From Roseovarius arcticus (lineage in GTDB: Bacteria; Pseudomonadota; Alphaproteobacteria; Rhodobacterales; Rhodobacteraceae), in the NCBI RefSeq assembly GCF_006125015.1, contig NZ_SZZN01000001.1, forward strand, positions 1,054,001 through 1,118,000: 64,000 bases of DNA. Reading direction: 5' to 3'. Positions within the stretch are counted from its first letter, which is position 1. Each line of letters begins with the position of its first letter. The position numbers and the translations under genes were made by a program. Below are positions 1 to 8,404 of the stretch, one piece after another. The notes beneath the pieces were generated by a model that made no database searches, was not told the DNA's origin, and saw only the letters and a program-made list of their open reading frames with translations.

Positions 1-966
1 CACGACCATGCCAACGACCGACCAAATATAGGCAAAGAAGGCGACAATCAGGAAGAGGATCGGCGTGTTTAGCTGCATACGGCGGGCGATCATGACCGGC
101 GTGACCAACTGCCCCTCAATCGAGGTGAGGGCCATATAAGTCGCGAAAACGCCGATCGCCTCCCACCCTGTCGGCAACGATACGAACGCAACCAGCGCCG
201 CGATGCTGGCGCCCGCGATGGCCCCCAGAAACGGCACGAAGTTTAGGGCGAATGCCATGACACCGATGGCGATGGCGTTCGGCACACCCCAAAAATACAT
301 GGCCGCACCGATAGATACGCCCAGCAGCGCATTGATGATCGCGATACCGCCCAGATAACGGCTCAGGCGGTCCTCAATGGTCCTGATGATTTCGACGGCG
401 CGGCGCTTGTCCTTCAATTTGGGCAGGCTTTCGACCGTGCGCAGGGCGAAAAAGTCACCTGAGCCGATGAGGAAAAAGGTCAAAAAGATCGCGAAGATTA
501 CTTGGCCTAACACCTTGGGCGCCATCGTCATGATCGTCATCGACGTCGATGAGTTAGAGACAACTGCGACCTCCATTGCGGGCTCGGCGCTGGCGTTTGA
601 CACTGCGTCGTCTATGGCCTTGGCCGCCTCATTAACCTTGGAAATCGTTCCGTTGCTGTCACCTAATTTGCCCTGCATTTCCTGCAAAAGTCTGGGCATA
701 TCGTCGATCAGGGTTGCCACGGGTTCCGCAAACCACGCGATGGCGATGCCTACCCCGACAAACAGAATGGAGGTAAACAGCGTCGCGATTAGCATGTTCG
801 GAAGGCCCCACCGCGCCAGCGTGCGCCGGGGGCGGCTAAAGACAAAGTATGAGAGTATCGCCGCAGTCACGGGAATCAAGAAATTCGCAGCCAATATTAA
901 CGCCGCAACCAGCACAATTAAAAATAGGCCGACCAGCGGCACATAAATACGTTTTTGTGCCTGCAC
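1..966 (-). CDS. AI-2E family transporter (permease), 3' end outside window
   Basis: The frame is open for 322 codons from a GTG at 966 to the window edge, so the C-terminus is missing. A hydrophobic segment lies at about residues 8-28, another near 58-80, then a soluble stretch rich in D, E and K, then several more hydrophobic segments. This is the pattern of the AI-2E/PerM permease family, whose members are mostly of unknown substrate. No ATG fits the 5' end; GTG with GGGGGA about nine bases upstream is the best start, but a later GTG is possible. The family name does not imply real autoinducer transport. Confidence 0.75.
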   Translation of the reverse strand, partial: MQAQKRIYVPLVGLFLIVLVAALILAANFLIPVTAAILSYFVFSRPRRTLARWGLPNMLIATLFTSILFVGVGIAIAWFAEPVATLIDDMPRLLQEMQGKLGDSNGTISKVNEAAKAIDDAVSNASAEPAMEVAVVSNSSTSMTIMTMAPKVLGQVIFAIFLTFFLIGSGDFFALRTVESLPKLKDKRRAVEIIRTIEDRLSRYLGGIAIINALLGVSIGAAMYFWGVPNAIAIGVMAFALNFVPFLGAIAGASIAALVAFVSLPTGWEAIGVFATYMALTSIEGQLVTPVMIARRMQLNTPILFLIVAFFAYIWSVVGMVV

Positions 967-1075
967 GTCCTTAAATCCCCCAAGAGCGTAATGCGCTCAT
1001 GGTGCCTAACACATCATTGGCCCAATAAGTTCCGGCTATCGCGCAAATCGAGAGGTCTAACGCTCAATAAGCGAG

Positions 1076-1948
1076 TTAGCTGCGACTGCGGGCTGCCAGC
1101 CTCGGCAGCATCGCGCTGAAATCGCGGCCCCTGCCGTCCTCCTCCTCAACGAATTGCGCATAGAGCGCGCGCGCGGCAGTGCCGAGCGGCGTGTCTGCGT
1201 TAACCGCTTCGGCGGCCTGCTGGGCGAGGGCCAAGTCCTTGAGCATCAACTCGGCGGCAAAGCCGGGCGTATAGTCGTTGTCAGCAGGTGATTTCGGGCC
1301 GACGCCCGGCGCGGGACAATAGGCATTCATCGACCAGCTATAGCCCGACGACGTGCTGACCACATCGAACATCGCCTGTCTGTCCAGCCCCAGCTTGTCG
1401 GCCAGCGCGAAGGCCTCGCAGGTGACGATCATTGTCGTGCCAAGGATCATGTTGTTGCAGATCTTGGCGGCCTGGCCATTGCCGGACGGGCCGCAATGAA
1501 CAGCCTTTTGCCCCATAATCTCAAAGAGGGGGCTGGCGGTGGCAAATCCTGCCTCATCGCCGCCGACCATGAAGGTAAGCGTGCCGCCTGCTGCGCCGCC
1601 AGTGCCGCCCGATACGGGCGCGTCTAGCGCCGACAGGCCCGCGTCTTGGGCCTGCGCCGCTACGTCGCGGGCGCTGGTCACATCGACGGTCGAGCAATCC
1701 AGAAAGACGGCACCCTTGGCCATGACAGGGATGATCTGTGCCGCAACGCTGCGTAGAATATCGCCATTTGGCAGCATGGTGATGACAACATCGACCCCTC
1801 TGGCTGCATCCTCGGCGCTGGCGGCAGAAGTGACGCCCTCTGCGGTAACGCCTGCGGGGTCAAAGCCTGCTACGTCATGTCCAGCGGCTGCCAGATTGGC
1901 AGCCATTGGCCCGCCCATATTGCCTAGTCCGATGAATCCGATTTGCAT
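1076..1948 (-). CDS. mmsB: 3-hydroxyisobutyrate dehydrogenase
   Basis: This is a 290-residue NAD-dependent dehydrogenase of valine catabolism that oxidises 3-hydroxyisobutyrate to methylmalonate semialdehyde. The N-terminus carries the Rossmann motif GLGNMGG (residues 7-13). The substrate-binding signature DAPVSGG lies at about 109-115 and the catalytic lysine is K162 in GQAAKICNN. The length matches the family. The start was placed at the ATG at 1948, preceded by GAGAGGGT, rather than an upstream ATG that would add 15 non-conserved residues. It is co-directional with mmsA, which supplies the next enzyme, although a carboxylate-amine ligase gene lies between them. Confidence 0.9.
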   Translation of the reverse strand: MQIGFIGLGNMGGPMAANLAAAGHDVAGFDPAGVTAEGVTSAASAEDAARGVDVVITMLPNGDILRSVAAQIIPVMAKGAVFLDCSTVDVTSARDVAAQAQDAGLSALDAPVSGGTGGAAGGTLTFMVGGDEAGFATASPLFEIMGQKAVHCGPSGNGQAAKICNNMILGTTMIVTCEAFALADKLGLDRQAMFDVVSTSSGYSWSMNAYCPAPGVGPKSPADNDYTPGFAAELMLKDLALAQQAAEAVNADTPLGTAARALYAQFVEEEDGRGRDFSAMLPRLAARSRS

Positions 1949-2073
1949 GACATACCCTCTCGCGCGTGTGATTTCAGCCCAGAGTATCGTCATCCGGCGG
2001 GCAGGTTCAATGGCAGCCTACGGCCAATCCTGCGGGAATTGCGCCGGGGGGGGGTACTTGTCTGTCCGGCGCT

Positions 2074-3207
2074 CTAGAGGTCGGCGTGGAATTCGTCGAT
2101 GAGATGCGCGACGACTGCGCGCAGTGCGGCGTCGCTGTCCCCCTCCTTGTCCAGCGCTTTGCGATAGACGCGCCTCTGGCGGTCGGCGCTGGTGCCGTTT
2201 GCGGCTATCTCGCGCGCGCGCGATACCTCGGCGGCAGAGCCGAAATGAACTGCATCCTCGGCAATCAGCTCCAGCATCTCGCCGGCCAACGCGTCGAACG
2301 GGATAATATCTCCTTGGCCGAAATCAATCAGCCCTTCGCGCACGCCATAGCGTTGCGCGCGCCAGCGGTTCTCGGAAATCAGGAACGTCTCGTAGATGCG
2401 CCACCGCTGGTTTTTGACCGACAACCGCCACAGCATCCGCGACAGGGCCTGCGTAAGAGCCGCCAGTGTCAGCGCGTCCTCCATCCGGGGCTGCACGTCA
2501 CAGATGCGCGATTCTATGGTGGGGTATTTCGACGATGGGCGTAGATCCCACCAGATTTTTGAGGCGTCCTCGATCACGCCCAAATCGGTCAGCGCGCTGA
2601 CCGCGCGTTCGTATTCACCAAAGCTGGACATGCGTGGCGGCAGCCCGGTGCGCGGCAGGTTGTCGAACACGGTCAGGCGGTAGCTGTCCAGCCCGGTATC
2701 ATAGCCCTGCCAGAACGGCGAAGAGCAGCTGAGCGCCAACAGATGCGGCAGGAAATAGCTGAGCTGGTTCATGATATCGATCCGCCGGTCGGGCGCACCG
2801 ACGGCGACATGGACATGCATCCCGCAGATCAGCATCCGCCGCACGACGCCCGCCAGATCGGCGGACAGGTCGTTGTAGCGATCCTTGTCGCGGTGTTTTT
2901 GCTCGCGCCAGTTTGAAAACGGATGACAAGACGCCGCGATGGGCGCGAGTCCGAATTTGCCCGCCTCGCGCGCAACGCATGTGCGTAAGTGGCGCAGATC
3001 GTCGCGGGCCTCGGAAATGGTCCTGCAAACCTTGGTCCCGATTTCTATCTGGCAATTCAGGAACTCGGGGCTGACCTGATCCTGCAATTTGGTGCGGCAG
3101 GCATCCATCAGCGCTTCGGGCGCCTCGGTCAGCGCCATCGTCTCGGTATCAACGAGGAGGTATTCCTCTTCGATGCCGATGGTAAAGTCGGGCTGCGGCT
3201 CTGCCAT
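2074..3207 (-). CDS. Carboxylate-amine ligase, GCS2/YbdK family
   Basis: This 377-residue protein starts with the motif [10 protein letters not shown] at residues 11-20, typical of the glutamate-cysteine ligase 2 (YbdK, EgtA-like) family, which joins an amino group to a glutamate carboxylate using ATP. CGMHVHV and SRICDVQPR further on fit the ATP-grasp-like GCS fold. The start at 3207 is fixed by AGGAGG eight bases upstream; the frame is open further 5' but that extension lacks a binding site. The substrate cannot be read from sequence: family members include weak gamma-glutamylcysteine synthetases. It lies between mmsA and mmsB on the same strand, with no obvious link to valine degradation. 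Confidence 0.85.
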   Translation of the reverse strand: MAEPQPDFTIGIEEEYLLVDTETMALTEAPEALMDACRTKLQDQVSPEFLNCQIEIGTKVCRTISEARDDLRHLRTCVAREAGKFGLAPIAASCHPFSNWREQKHRDKDRYNDLSADLAGVVRRMLICGMHVHVAVGAPDRRIDIMNQLSYFLPHLLALSCSSPFWQGYDTGLDSYRLTVFDNLPRTGLPPRMSSFGEYERAVSALTDLGVIEDASKIWWDLRPSSKYPTIESRICDVQPRMEDALTLAALTQALSRMLWRLSVKNQRWRIYETFLISENRWRAQRYGVREGLIDFGQGDIIPFDALAGEMLELIAEDAVHFGSAAEVSRAREIAANGTSADRQRRVYRKALDKEGDSDAALRAVVAHLIDEFHADL

Positions 3208-3310
3208 GGTGCGCCTCCTGTTCGGGACATACAGCAAAGCGCAGGTGGCCCGCGATGCCAAGAAAAATCTAGTTTTCTTAGCCATAGCGTTCGAAGGCTA
3301 TCGGTAGTGC

Positions 3311-3341
3311 GAACGCCCGGCGCGATAGGCCCCGGGCGTTC
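3311..3341 (-). terminator. Strong hairpin just after mmsA, without a U tract
   Basis: GAACGCCCGG at 3311-3320 pairs perfectly with CCGGGCGTTC at 3332-3341, giving a ten-base-pair GC-rich stem with an 11-base loop 14 bases beyond the mmsA stop. No T run follows on the mmsA strand, so it may act as a 3'-end stabiliser or a pause site rather than a classical intrinsic terminator. Confidence 0.45.
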
Positions 3342-3354
3342 TGATACTTCGGTG

Positions 3355-4857
3355 TCAGTCAGCCAGTTTAAAGTGGAACTCGCCGCCTTCTTTGATGCCC
3401 GAGGGCCAGCGCGACGTCACGGTCTTGGTCTTGGTATAGAACTTGAACGCGTCGGGGCCGTACTGGTTAAGATCGCCAAAGGCCGATTTCTTCCACCCGC
3501 CAAAGGTGTAATGCGCCAGCGGCACTGGGATGGGAAAGTTGATCCCGACCATACCGACGTTCACACGGCTTGCGAAATCGCGCGCAGCGTCGCCGTCGCG
3601 GGTAAAGATCGCGGTGCCGTTGCCCATTTCATGATCGGACGCCAGCTTTAGCGCCTCCTCGTAGCTGCCTGCGCGGATCGTCGTCAGGACGGGGCCAAAG
3701 ATCTCTTGCTGGTAGATATCCATGTCAGGCGTGACTTTATCGAATAAGTGAGGGCCCACAAAGAAGCCGTCCTCGTAGCCTTGCATGTTGAAGTTGCGGC
3801 CATCGACAACCAGCTCGGCGCCTTGGTCAACACCGGACTGGATCAGGCCCAAGATACGCTCCTTGGCGGCCGCCGTCACAACGGGGCCGTAGTCCATTTC
3901 GGTGTCTGAATTGTAGGGGCCCACCTTCAGCGCCTCGATGCGCGGAACCAGCTTTTCGATCAGGCGGTCTGCCGTCTCGTCGCCCACCGGAACAGCGACC
4001 GAGATCGCCATGCAGCGTTCGCCCGCCGCACCAAAGCCCGCGCCAATGAGGGCATCGGCCGCCTGATCCATGTCCGCGTCGGGCATGATGATCATATGGT
4101 TCTTGGCACCCCCAAAGCACTGCGCCCGCTTGCCGTTGGTGCAGGCGCGGCCATAGATGTACTGCGCAATTGGGGTTGAGCCGACAAAGCCGATGGCCTT
4201 GACCATATCGTTGTCGATGATCGCGTCGACCGATACCTTGTCGCCGTTTACCACTTGGCAGATGCCGTCGGGCAGGCCTGCTTCGGTCCACAGCTCGGCC
4301 AGCAGCAGCGGGCAAGAGGGATCGCGCTCGGACGGCTTGATGATGACGGCGTTGCCTGCTGCAATCGCCGGGCCCATTTTCCACATCGGGATCATTGCTG
4401 GAAAGTTGAAGGGCGTGATGCCCGCAACCACACCCAGCGCTTGGCGCATCGAATAAATGTCGATGCCGGTGCTGGCATTGCCAGAGTATTCGCCCTTCAG
4501 GAAATGTGGCGCGCCGATGCAGAACTCAATCACTTCCATGCCGCGCTGCACGTCTCCCTTGGCATCGGGGATCGTCTTGCCATGCTCGCGGCTGATCGCC
4601 TCGGCCAGCTTGTCCATGTCGCGGTTAATCAGACGGACGTATTCCATCATCACGCGAGCGCGCTTCTGCGGATTGACCGCGCCCCATTCTTCTTGCGCCT
4701 TGGCGGCGTCAGCGACGGCCTGGTCCAGCTCTTCGACGGATGCCAGCGGGCATTTTGCCTGCACTTCGCCGGTGGCGGGGTTGAACACGTCCGAAAAACG
4801 GCCCGATGTGCCTTTGACGTGCTTGCCGTTGATGTAGTGCGTGAGTTCGGTGGTCAT
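3355..4857 (-). CDS. mmsA: Methylmalonate-semialdehyde dehydrogenase (acylating)
   Basis: This 500-residue aldehyde dehydrogenase converts methylmalonate semialdehyde to propionyl-CoA in valine degradation. The family-specific stretches FNPATGEV, TPFNFPAM (149-156) and KPSERDP are present. The catalytic cysteine is C282 in GAAGERCMAIS, and INFPIPVPLAHYTFGG near the C-terminus is a hallmark of MmsA. The length equals the family norm. The ATG at 4857 is preceded by GGAGGAC; the frame continues 23 codons upstream without a binding site. It is divergent from a LysR gene across about 100 bases, so that regulator probably controls it. Confidence 0.93.
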   Translation of the reverse strand: MTTELTHYINGKHVKGTSGRFSDVFNPATGEVQAKCPLASVEELDQAVADAAKAQEEWGAVNPQKRARVMMEYVRLINRDMDKLAEAISREHGKTIPDAKGDVQRGMEVIEFCIGAPHFLKGEYSGNASTGIDIYSMRQALGVVAGITPFNFPAMIPMWKMGPAIAAGNAVIIKPSERDPSCPLLLAELWTEAGLPDGICQVVNGDKVSVDAIIDNDMVKAIGFVGSTPIAQYIYGRACTNGKRAQCFGGAKNHMIIMPDADMDQAADALIGAGFGAAGERCMAISVAVPVGDETADRLIEKLVPRIEALKVGPYNSDTEMDYGPVVTAAAKERILGLIQSGVDQGAELVVDGRNFNMQGYEDGFFVGPHLFDKVTPDMDIYQQEIFGPVLTTIRAGSYEEALKLASDHEMGNGTAIFTRDGDAARDFASRVNVGMVGINFPIPVPLAHYTFGGWKKSAFGDLNQYGPDAFKFYTKTKTVTSRWPSGIKEGGEFHFKLAD

Positions 4858-4887
4858 GGTGTCCTCCAATTTCAGTTGCCGCAGCAT

Positions 4888-4949
4888 AGCCTTGCAAAAT
4901 TGAGGCGAACAGAGGCAATCTCTCAAAGACTAGTTTGCGTTTTTGCAAA
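4888..4949. promoter_or_regulatory. Inverted repeats between mmsA and its divergent LysR gene
   Basis: TTTGC-N6-GCAAA (4934-4949) and GCCT-N10-AGGC (4888-4905) are inverted repeats, and TTGCAAA occurs at 4892-4898 and again at 4943-4949. LysR proteins usually bind such dyads in divergent promoters. The assignment to this regulator is inferred from position only. Confidence 0.3.
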
Positions 4950-4959
4950 GGGGGCGTTG

Positions 4960-5856
4960 ATGCAGCCGCAATGGGATGATTTGAAAGTATTTCTGGCCGT
5001 CGCACGGCATGAAAGCCTGTCGGCAGCGGGCCGCGTTCTGAAAATTGACCCCGCAACCGTGGGGCGCCGCATCGCGCGGCTGGAGGAGGCGCTGAAGGCA
5101 CCGCTATTCGCAAAATCCCCCCAAGGCTACGCGCTGACGAACGAGGGCCAGCGCCTGATGAGCCACGCGGCCCGCGCCGAGCAGGAGATGACCGCGGCGT
5201 TTGAGGATCTAACGGGGCAGGGCGCGCAGCTAAGTGGGCAGATTCGGCTAGGATCGCCCGATGGATCGGCTAACTTCGTACTGCCACAGGTCTGTGCGCA
5301 GATCGTCAAGCAAAACCCCGATCTGGAGGTGCAGATCGTCGCCCTGCCGCGTGTTTTCAACCTGTCGAGGCGCGAGGCGGATATGGCGATTGCCGTCAGC
5401 GCGCCATCGGCGGGGCGCCTTAGCGTGCAAAAGGTGACGGACTATAAACTCAGCCTTGTTGCCTCGCGTGCCTATCTGGACAATGCGCCGCCCATTACCT
5501 GTGTTGATGATCTGCGCGATCATCGCATCGTCGGCTATATTCAGGACATGATATTCGACAAGGAGCTGGACTATATGGCCGAGGCCGGGCTGCCGCCTGC
5601 CCAGTTGGCCAGTAATTCGATTTCGGTTCAGTTCAATTGGATACGGCAGGCGGCAGGCATTGGCATAATGCACGATTTTTCAATCCCGTTCGGGCGGGGC
5701 ATCGTCCGCGTCCTGCCCGAACAGATCTGCCTCACACGCAGCTTTTACCTGATTCGTCATGCGGGCGATCGCCGCCTTGATCGGCTTAGCCGTTTCGCTG
5801 ATGAATTGGCGGCGGGAATGCGCCGCGAGGTAGCACGTCTGGAGGCACGCAACTGA
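4960..5856 (+). CDS. LysR family transcriptional regulator, divergent from mmsA
   Basis: This 298-residue protein has an N-terminal winged helix-turn-helix (residues 1-60, with LSAAGRVLKIDPATVGRRI as the HTH) followed by a LysR substrate-binding domain. The recognition helix reads PATVGRRI, a variant common in one alphaproteobacterial LysR subgroup. The start at 4960 follows AAAGGGGG; the frame is open much further upstream, but that part lies antisense to mmsA and is not protein-like. Divergent placement from mmsA suggests control of valine catabolism. The inducer is unknown. Confidence 0.88.
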   Translation: MQPQWDDLKVFLAVARHESLSAAGRVLKIDPATVGRRIARLEEALKAPLFAKSPQGYALTNEGQRLMSHAARAEQEMTAAFEDLTGQGAQLSGQIRLGSPDGSANFVLPQVCAQIVKQNPDLEVQIVALPRVFNLSRREADMAIAVSAPSAGRLSVQKVTDYKLSLVASRAYLDNAPPITCVDDLRDHRIVGYIQDMIFDKELDYMAEAGLPPAQLASNSISVQFNWIRQAAGIGIMHDFSIPFGRGIVRVLPEQICLTRSFYLIRHAGDRRLDRLSRFADELAAGMRREVARLEARN

Positions 5857-5926
5857 CGCGTGCTTGACAGATGCCGTGCCTTGTTTACGCTGGGTAATTA
5901 TTTAGTGGTAACAGGAGGCGCAGATC

Positions 5927-6358
5927 ATGCTGGTTGCACAGATACTAAAGGCAAAAGGCGACGCGGTGTTTACCGCCGCGCCGGGTACGCTGGTGTCGGA
6001 AGCGGCAGCAACGCTTGCGGAAAAACGCATCGGCGTGCTGGTTATCATTTCAGGGGACGCGCGCGTCGAAGGTATCTTGTCAGAGCGCGACATCGTTCGC
6101 TCGCTGGGACAACGGGGCGCGGCGTGTTTGGCCGACACCGTGGACGCCATGATGACGCGCGACCCGGTTTGTGCCGCGCTGTCCGACACCGGCGAGCAGT
6201 TGCTGACGCAGATGACCGAAGGGCGTTTCCGCCACATGCCGGTAGTCAAGGACGGCAAGTTAATCGGCATCGTCACGCAAGGCGACGTGGTCAAGGCCCG
6301 GTTGGAGGAGTTGGCGATGGAGAACGAGTCAATGCAGGGCATGATTATGGGGCGCTGA
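5927..6358 (+). CDS. CBS domain-containing protein (tandem CBS pair)
   Basis: This 143-residue protein consists of two CBS motifs (about residues 12-65 and 78-132), including the hallmark segments GVLVIISGDARVEGILSERD and MPVVKDGKLIGIVTQGD. Such stand-alone Bateman modules bind adenosine nucleotides and act as energy sensors for unknown partners. AGGAGG lies eight bases before the ATG. It sits between a LysR gene and coaD with its own upstream space, so it is probably its own transcription unit. Confidence 0.88.
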   Translation: MLVAQILKAKGDAVFTAAPGTLVSEAAATLAEKRIGVLVIISGDARVEGILSERDIVRSLGQRGAACLADTVDAMMTRDPVCAALSDTGEQLLTQMTEGRFRHMPVVKDGKLIGIVTQGDVVKARLEELAMENESMQGMIMGR

Positions 6359-6498
6359 CGCCTGCGCGAGTGGAGCGAAAGGCCAGATAGAGGCGCAAAA
6401 CGCCAAGGGTTGCGGGCAGGCGCGCGCGCCTAGATGCACTCTTGTCTTTTGCTATGCCAACGTGATGATTGGCGAAAATCAAAAACGGGTGACACCTC

Positions 6499-6990
6499 AT
6501 GCGCATCGGACTTTATCCCGGTACATTCGATCCGATCACGCTAGGCCATATCGACATCATCAGGCGCGCCAGCACGCTGGTGGACCGTCTGGTCGTGGGG
6601 GTCGCGATCAACCGTGACAAAGGCCCGCTGTTTTCGCTGGAAGAGCGTGTTGCGATGATTGAGGCCGAAACCGCGCGGCTGAACTTGCCGGATGGCACCG
6701 AGATTGTCGTACACCCATTTGAAAATCTGCTAATCAACTGCGCCCGCGACGTGAACGCCCAAGTTATCGTGCGCGGCCTGCGCGCGGTGGCAGATTTTGA
6801 ATATGAGTTTCAAATGGTTGGCATGAATCGCGCCATGGACGCTTCGATCGAGACAGTGTTTCTGATGGCCGATACCGGGCATCAGGCGATTGCGTCAAAG
6901 CTGGTCAAGGAGATCGCGCGTCTGGATGGCGATGTATCCACCTTCGTCACGCGGGACGTAAACGAGGCATTGATCGCTAAATTTCGCTGA
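6499..6990 (+). CDS. coaD: Pantetheine-phosphate adenylyltransferase
   Basis: This 163-residue enzyme adenylates 4'-phosphopantetheine in the penultimate step of coenzyme A synthesis. It has the nucleotidyltransferase start GLYPGTFDPITLGH with the TxGH motif at residues 14-17, the substrate-binding RGLRAVADFEYEFQM and the C-terminal SSK-like segment (AIASKLVKEIA). The length is normal. It converges with a tiny membrane-protein gene three bases further on. Confidence 0.95.
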   Translation: MRIGLYPGTFDPITLGHIDIIRRASTLVDRLVVGVAINRDKGPLFSLEERVAMIEAETARLNLPDGTEIVVHPFENLLINCARDVNAQVIVRGLRAVADFEYEFQMVGMNRAMDASIETVFLMADTGHQAIASKLVKEIARLDGDVSTFVTRDVNEALIAKFR

Positions 6991-6993
6991 CGC

Positions 6994-7137
6994 CTAGCGC
7001 CAGAAGGCCAGCCACTCGATCAGATCGCCAAACTTGGCGCCAAGAAAAATCAGGCCGTCCATGCCCTGAAACCAGTAATCTGCAAACAGCGCCGCAGCGA
7101 TCAGCAGAAACAGCCAAACGGCGATAGCGTTGGTCAT
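6994..7137 (-). CDS. Small single-span membrane protein (47 aa)
   Basis: The ATG at 7137 opens 47 codons with a hydrophobic helix at residues 4-20 (IAVWLFLLIAAALFADY), a glycine-containing turn and a second, amphipathic segment ending in FWR. A GAAGGG lies 5' of the start. It is downstream of gap on the same strand, 96 bases from the gap stop, and could be co-transcribed. I recall similar short proteins in Rhodobacteraceae genomes but know no function. Its size makes the call moderate. Confidence 0.6.
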   Translation of the reverse strand: MTNAIAVWLFLLIAAALFADYWFQGMDGLIFLGAKFGDLIEWLAFWR

Positions 7138-7232
7138 CTGCGCGCCCTTCTGCCTGATAATTAGCCGAATGACATGCGGCCCGCGCGTCTTATGACAGAC
7201 GGGGGCCGCATTTGGCAATAAGGCCCGGCTAT

Positions 7233-8234
7233 TCAGCCCAGACGCCCCATCACGGCTGCGACGTCCGCCATGCGGCATGAAAACGCCCACTCGTTATCGT
7301 ACCATGCCAGAACGCGCACCAGCGTACCGCCGACAACCTTGGTCTGGTCAGGGGCAAAGATGCTGCTCTCTTCGGTATGATTGAAGTCGATGCTGACCTT
7401 GGGTGCGGGATCATATGCCAGGATGCCATTCATCGGCCCTGCTGCGGCCTCGGCCACGATGGCATTCACGTCCGCCTCGGTCACAGACTTTGACGCGACG
7501 AATGTCAGATCCACCGCCGACACATTCGGCGTCGGCACGCGGATGGCCGACCCGTCGAGGCGGCCCTTGAGCGCGGGCAATACTTCGGACAGGGCCTTGG
7601 CCGCACCTGTCGAGGTGGGGATCATCGACATGGCAGCAGCGCGCGCGCGATAGAGATCCTTGTGCCGGCGGTCCAGCGTGGGCTGATCGCCTGTGTAGGA
7701 ATGGATCGTAGTCATAATGCCGCTCTCGATGCCGATGCCCTCGTGCAACACCTTGGCCAACGGCGCGAGGCAGTTGGTCGTGCAGGAGCCATTGGAAATC
7801 ATGCGCTCTCCCGCCAGCAATTCGCCGTCATTGACGCCCATGACTACGGTGCGGTCGACGTTCTTGCCGGGGGCCGATAGCAGCACTTTGCCGGCGCCGC
7901 GCGCCAGATGGGCCTTGGCCTTATCGCCGTCATTGAATTGGCCAGTGCATTCCAGCACGACATCGCAGCCGTCCCAGTCCAACTCTTCCATATCATAGGT
8001 CGAGAACATCTGTATCGCGCCGCGACCCAGATCCATCGTGCCATCGCCGGTGGTCACCGTACCCGGAAAGCGGCCGTGAACGCTGTCAAAGCGGACCAGA
8101 TGCGCTGCCGTTTCAAGCGGGCCGGTGGCATTGAGTTTGACCACCTTGATATCCTCGCGGCCCGACTCGCTGATATGGGCGAGGGTGGCACGGCCGATGC
8201 GGCCAAATCCGTTGATGCCGACTGTGATGGTCAT
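7233..8234 (-). CDS. gap: Glyceraldehyde-3-phosphate dehydrogenase, type I
   Basis: This 333-residue enzyme interconverts glyceraldehyde 3-phosphate and 1,3-bisphosphoglycerate. INGFGRIGR (residues 7-15) is the Rossmann motif, the catalytic cysteine is C151 in SCTTNC, and the partner histidine is H178. Two departures from the standard enzyme are visible. The NAD-selecting aspartate at the end of strand beta-2 is alanine (LNAT, A36, where E. coli GapA has INDL), and the alanine before SCTTNC is glycine. These suggest relaxed or NADP-type cofactor use, as in GapB-like enzymes. The ATG follows TTGGAGCTC. Confidence 0.93.
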   Translation of the reverse strand: MTITVGINGFGRIGRATLAHISESGREDIKVVKLNATGPLETAAHLVRFDSVHGRFPGTVTTGDGTMDLGRGAIQMFSTYDMEELDWDGCDVVLECTGQFNDGDKAKAHLARGAGKVLLSAPGKNVDRTVVMGVNDGELLAGERMISNGSCTTNCLAPLAKVLHEGIGIESGIMTTIHSYTGDQPTLDRRHKDLYRARAAAMSMIPTSTGAAKALSEVLPALKGRLDGSAIRVPTPNVSAVDLTFVASKSVTEADVNAIVAEAAAGPMNGILAYDPAPKVSIDFNHTEESSIFAPDQTKVVGGTLVRVLAWYDNEWAFSCRMADVAAVMGRLG

Positions 8235-8404
8235 GGTCTGAGCTCCAAGCGTTTGGTAGGTGTTGGGCGCGATATAAGGCGCAGGCGGCTGTGCCGAAAG
8301 GTCAAAACGGTGTTAAGCTTGCCTGTTAGCGCTATTTTTGGGGTGCGGCCTTGCGCGGCCAGCGTGGCCCGCTACCTTTCCCGGATCAAGTACGGAGCAA
8401 TATT

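Noticed and set aside
377-946. 189-codon frame on the plus strand
   Set aside because: It is antisense to the AI-2E permease and its translation is low-complexity with no family pattern.
4255-4959. Long N-terminal extension of the LysR gene
   Set aside because: It runs antisense to mmsA; the real LysR start is the ATG at 4960 with its own ribosome binding site.
5871-5920. TTGACA upstream of the CBS gene as a sigma-70 promoter
   Set aside because: No -10 element lies at the usual 16-18 base distance; the AT-rich stretch is 23 bases away.
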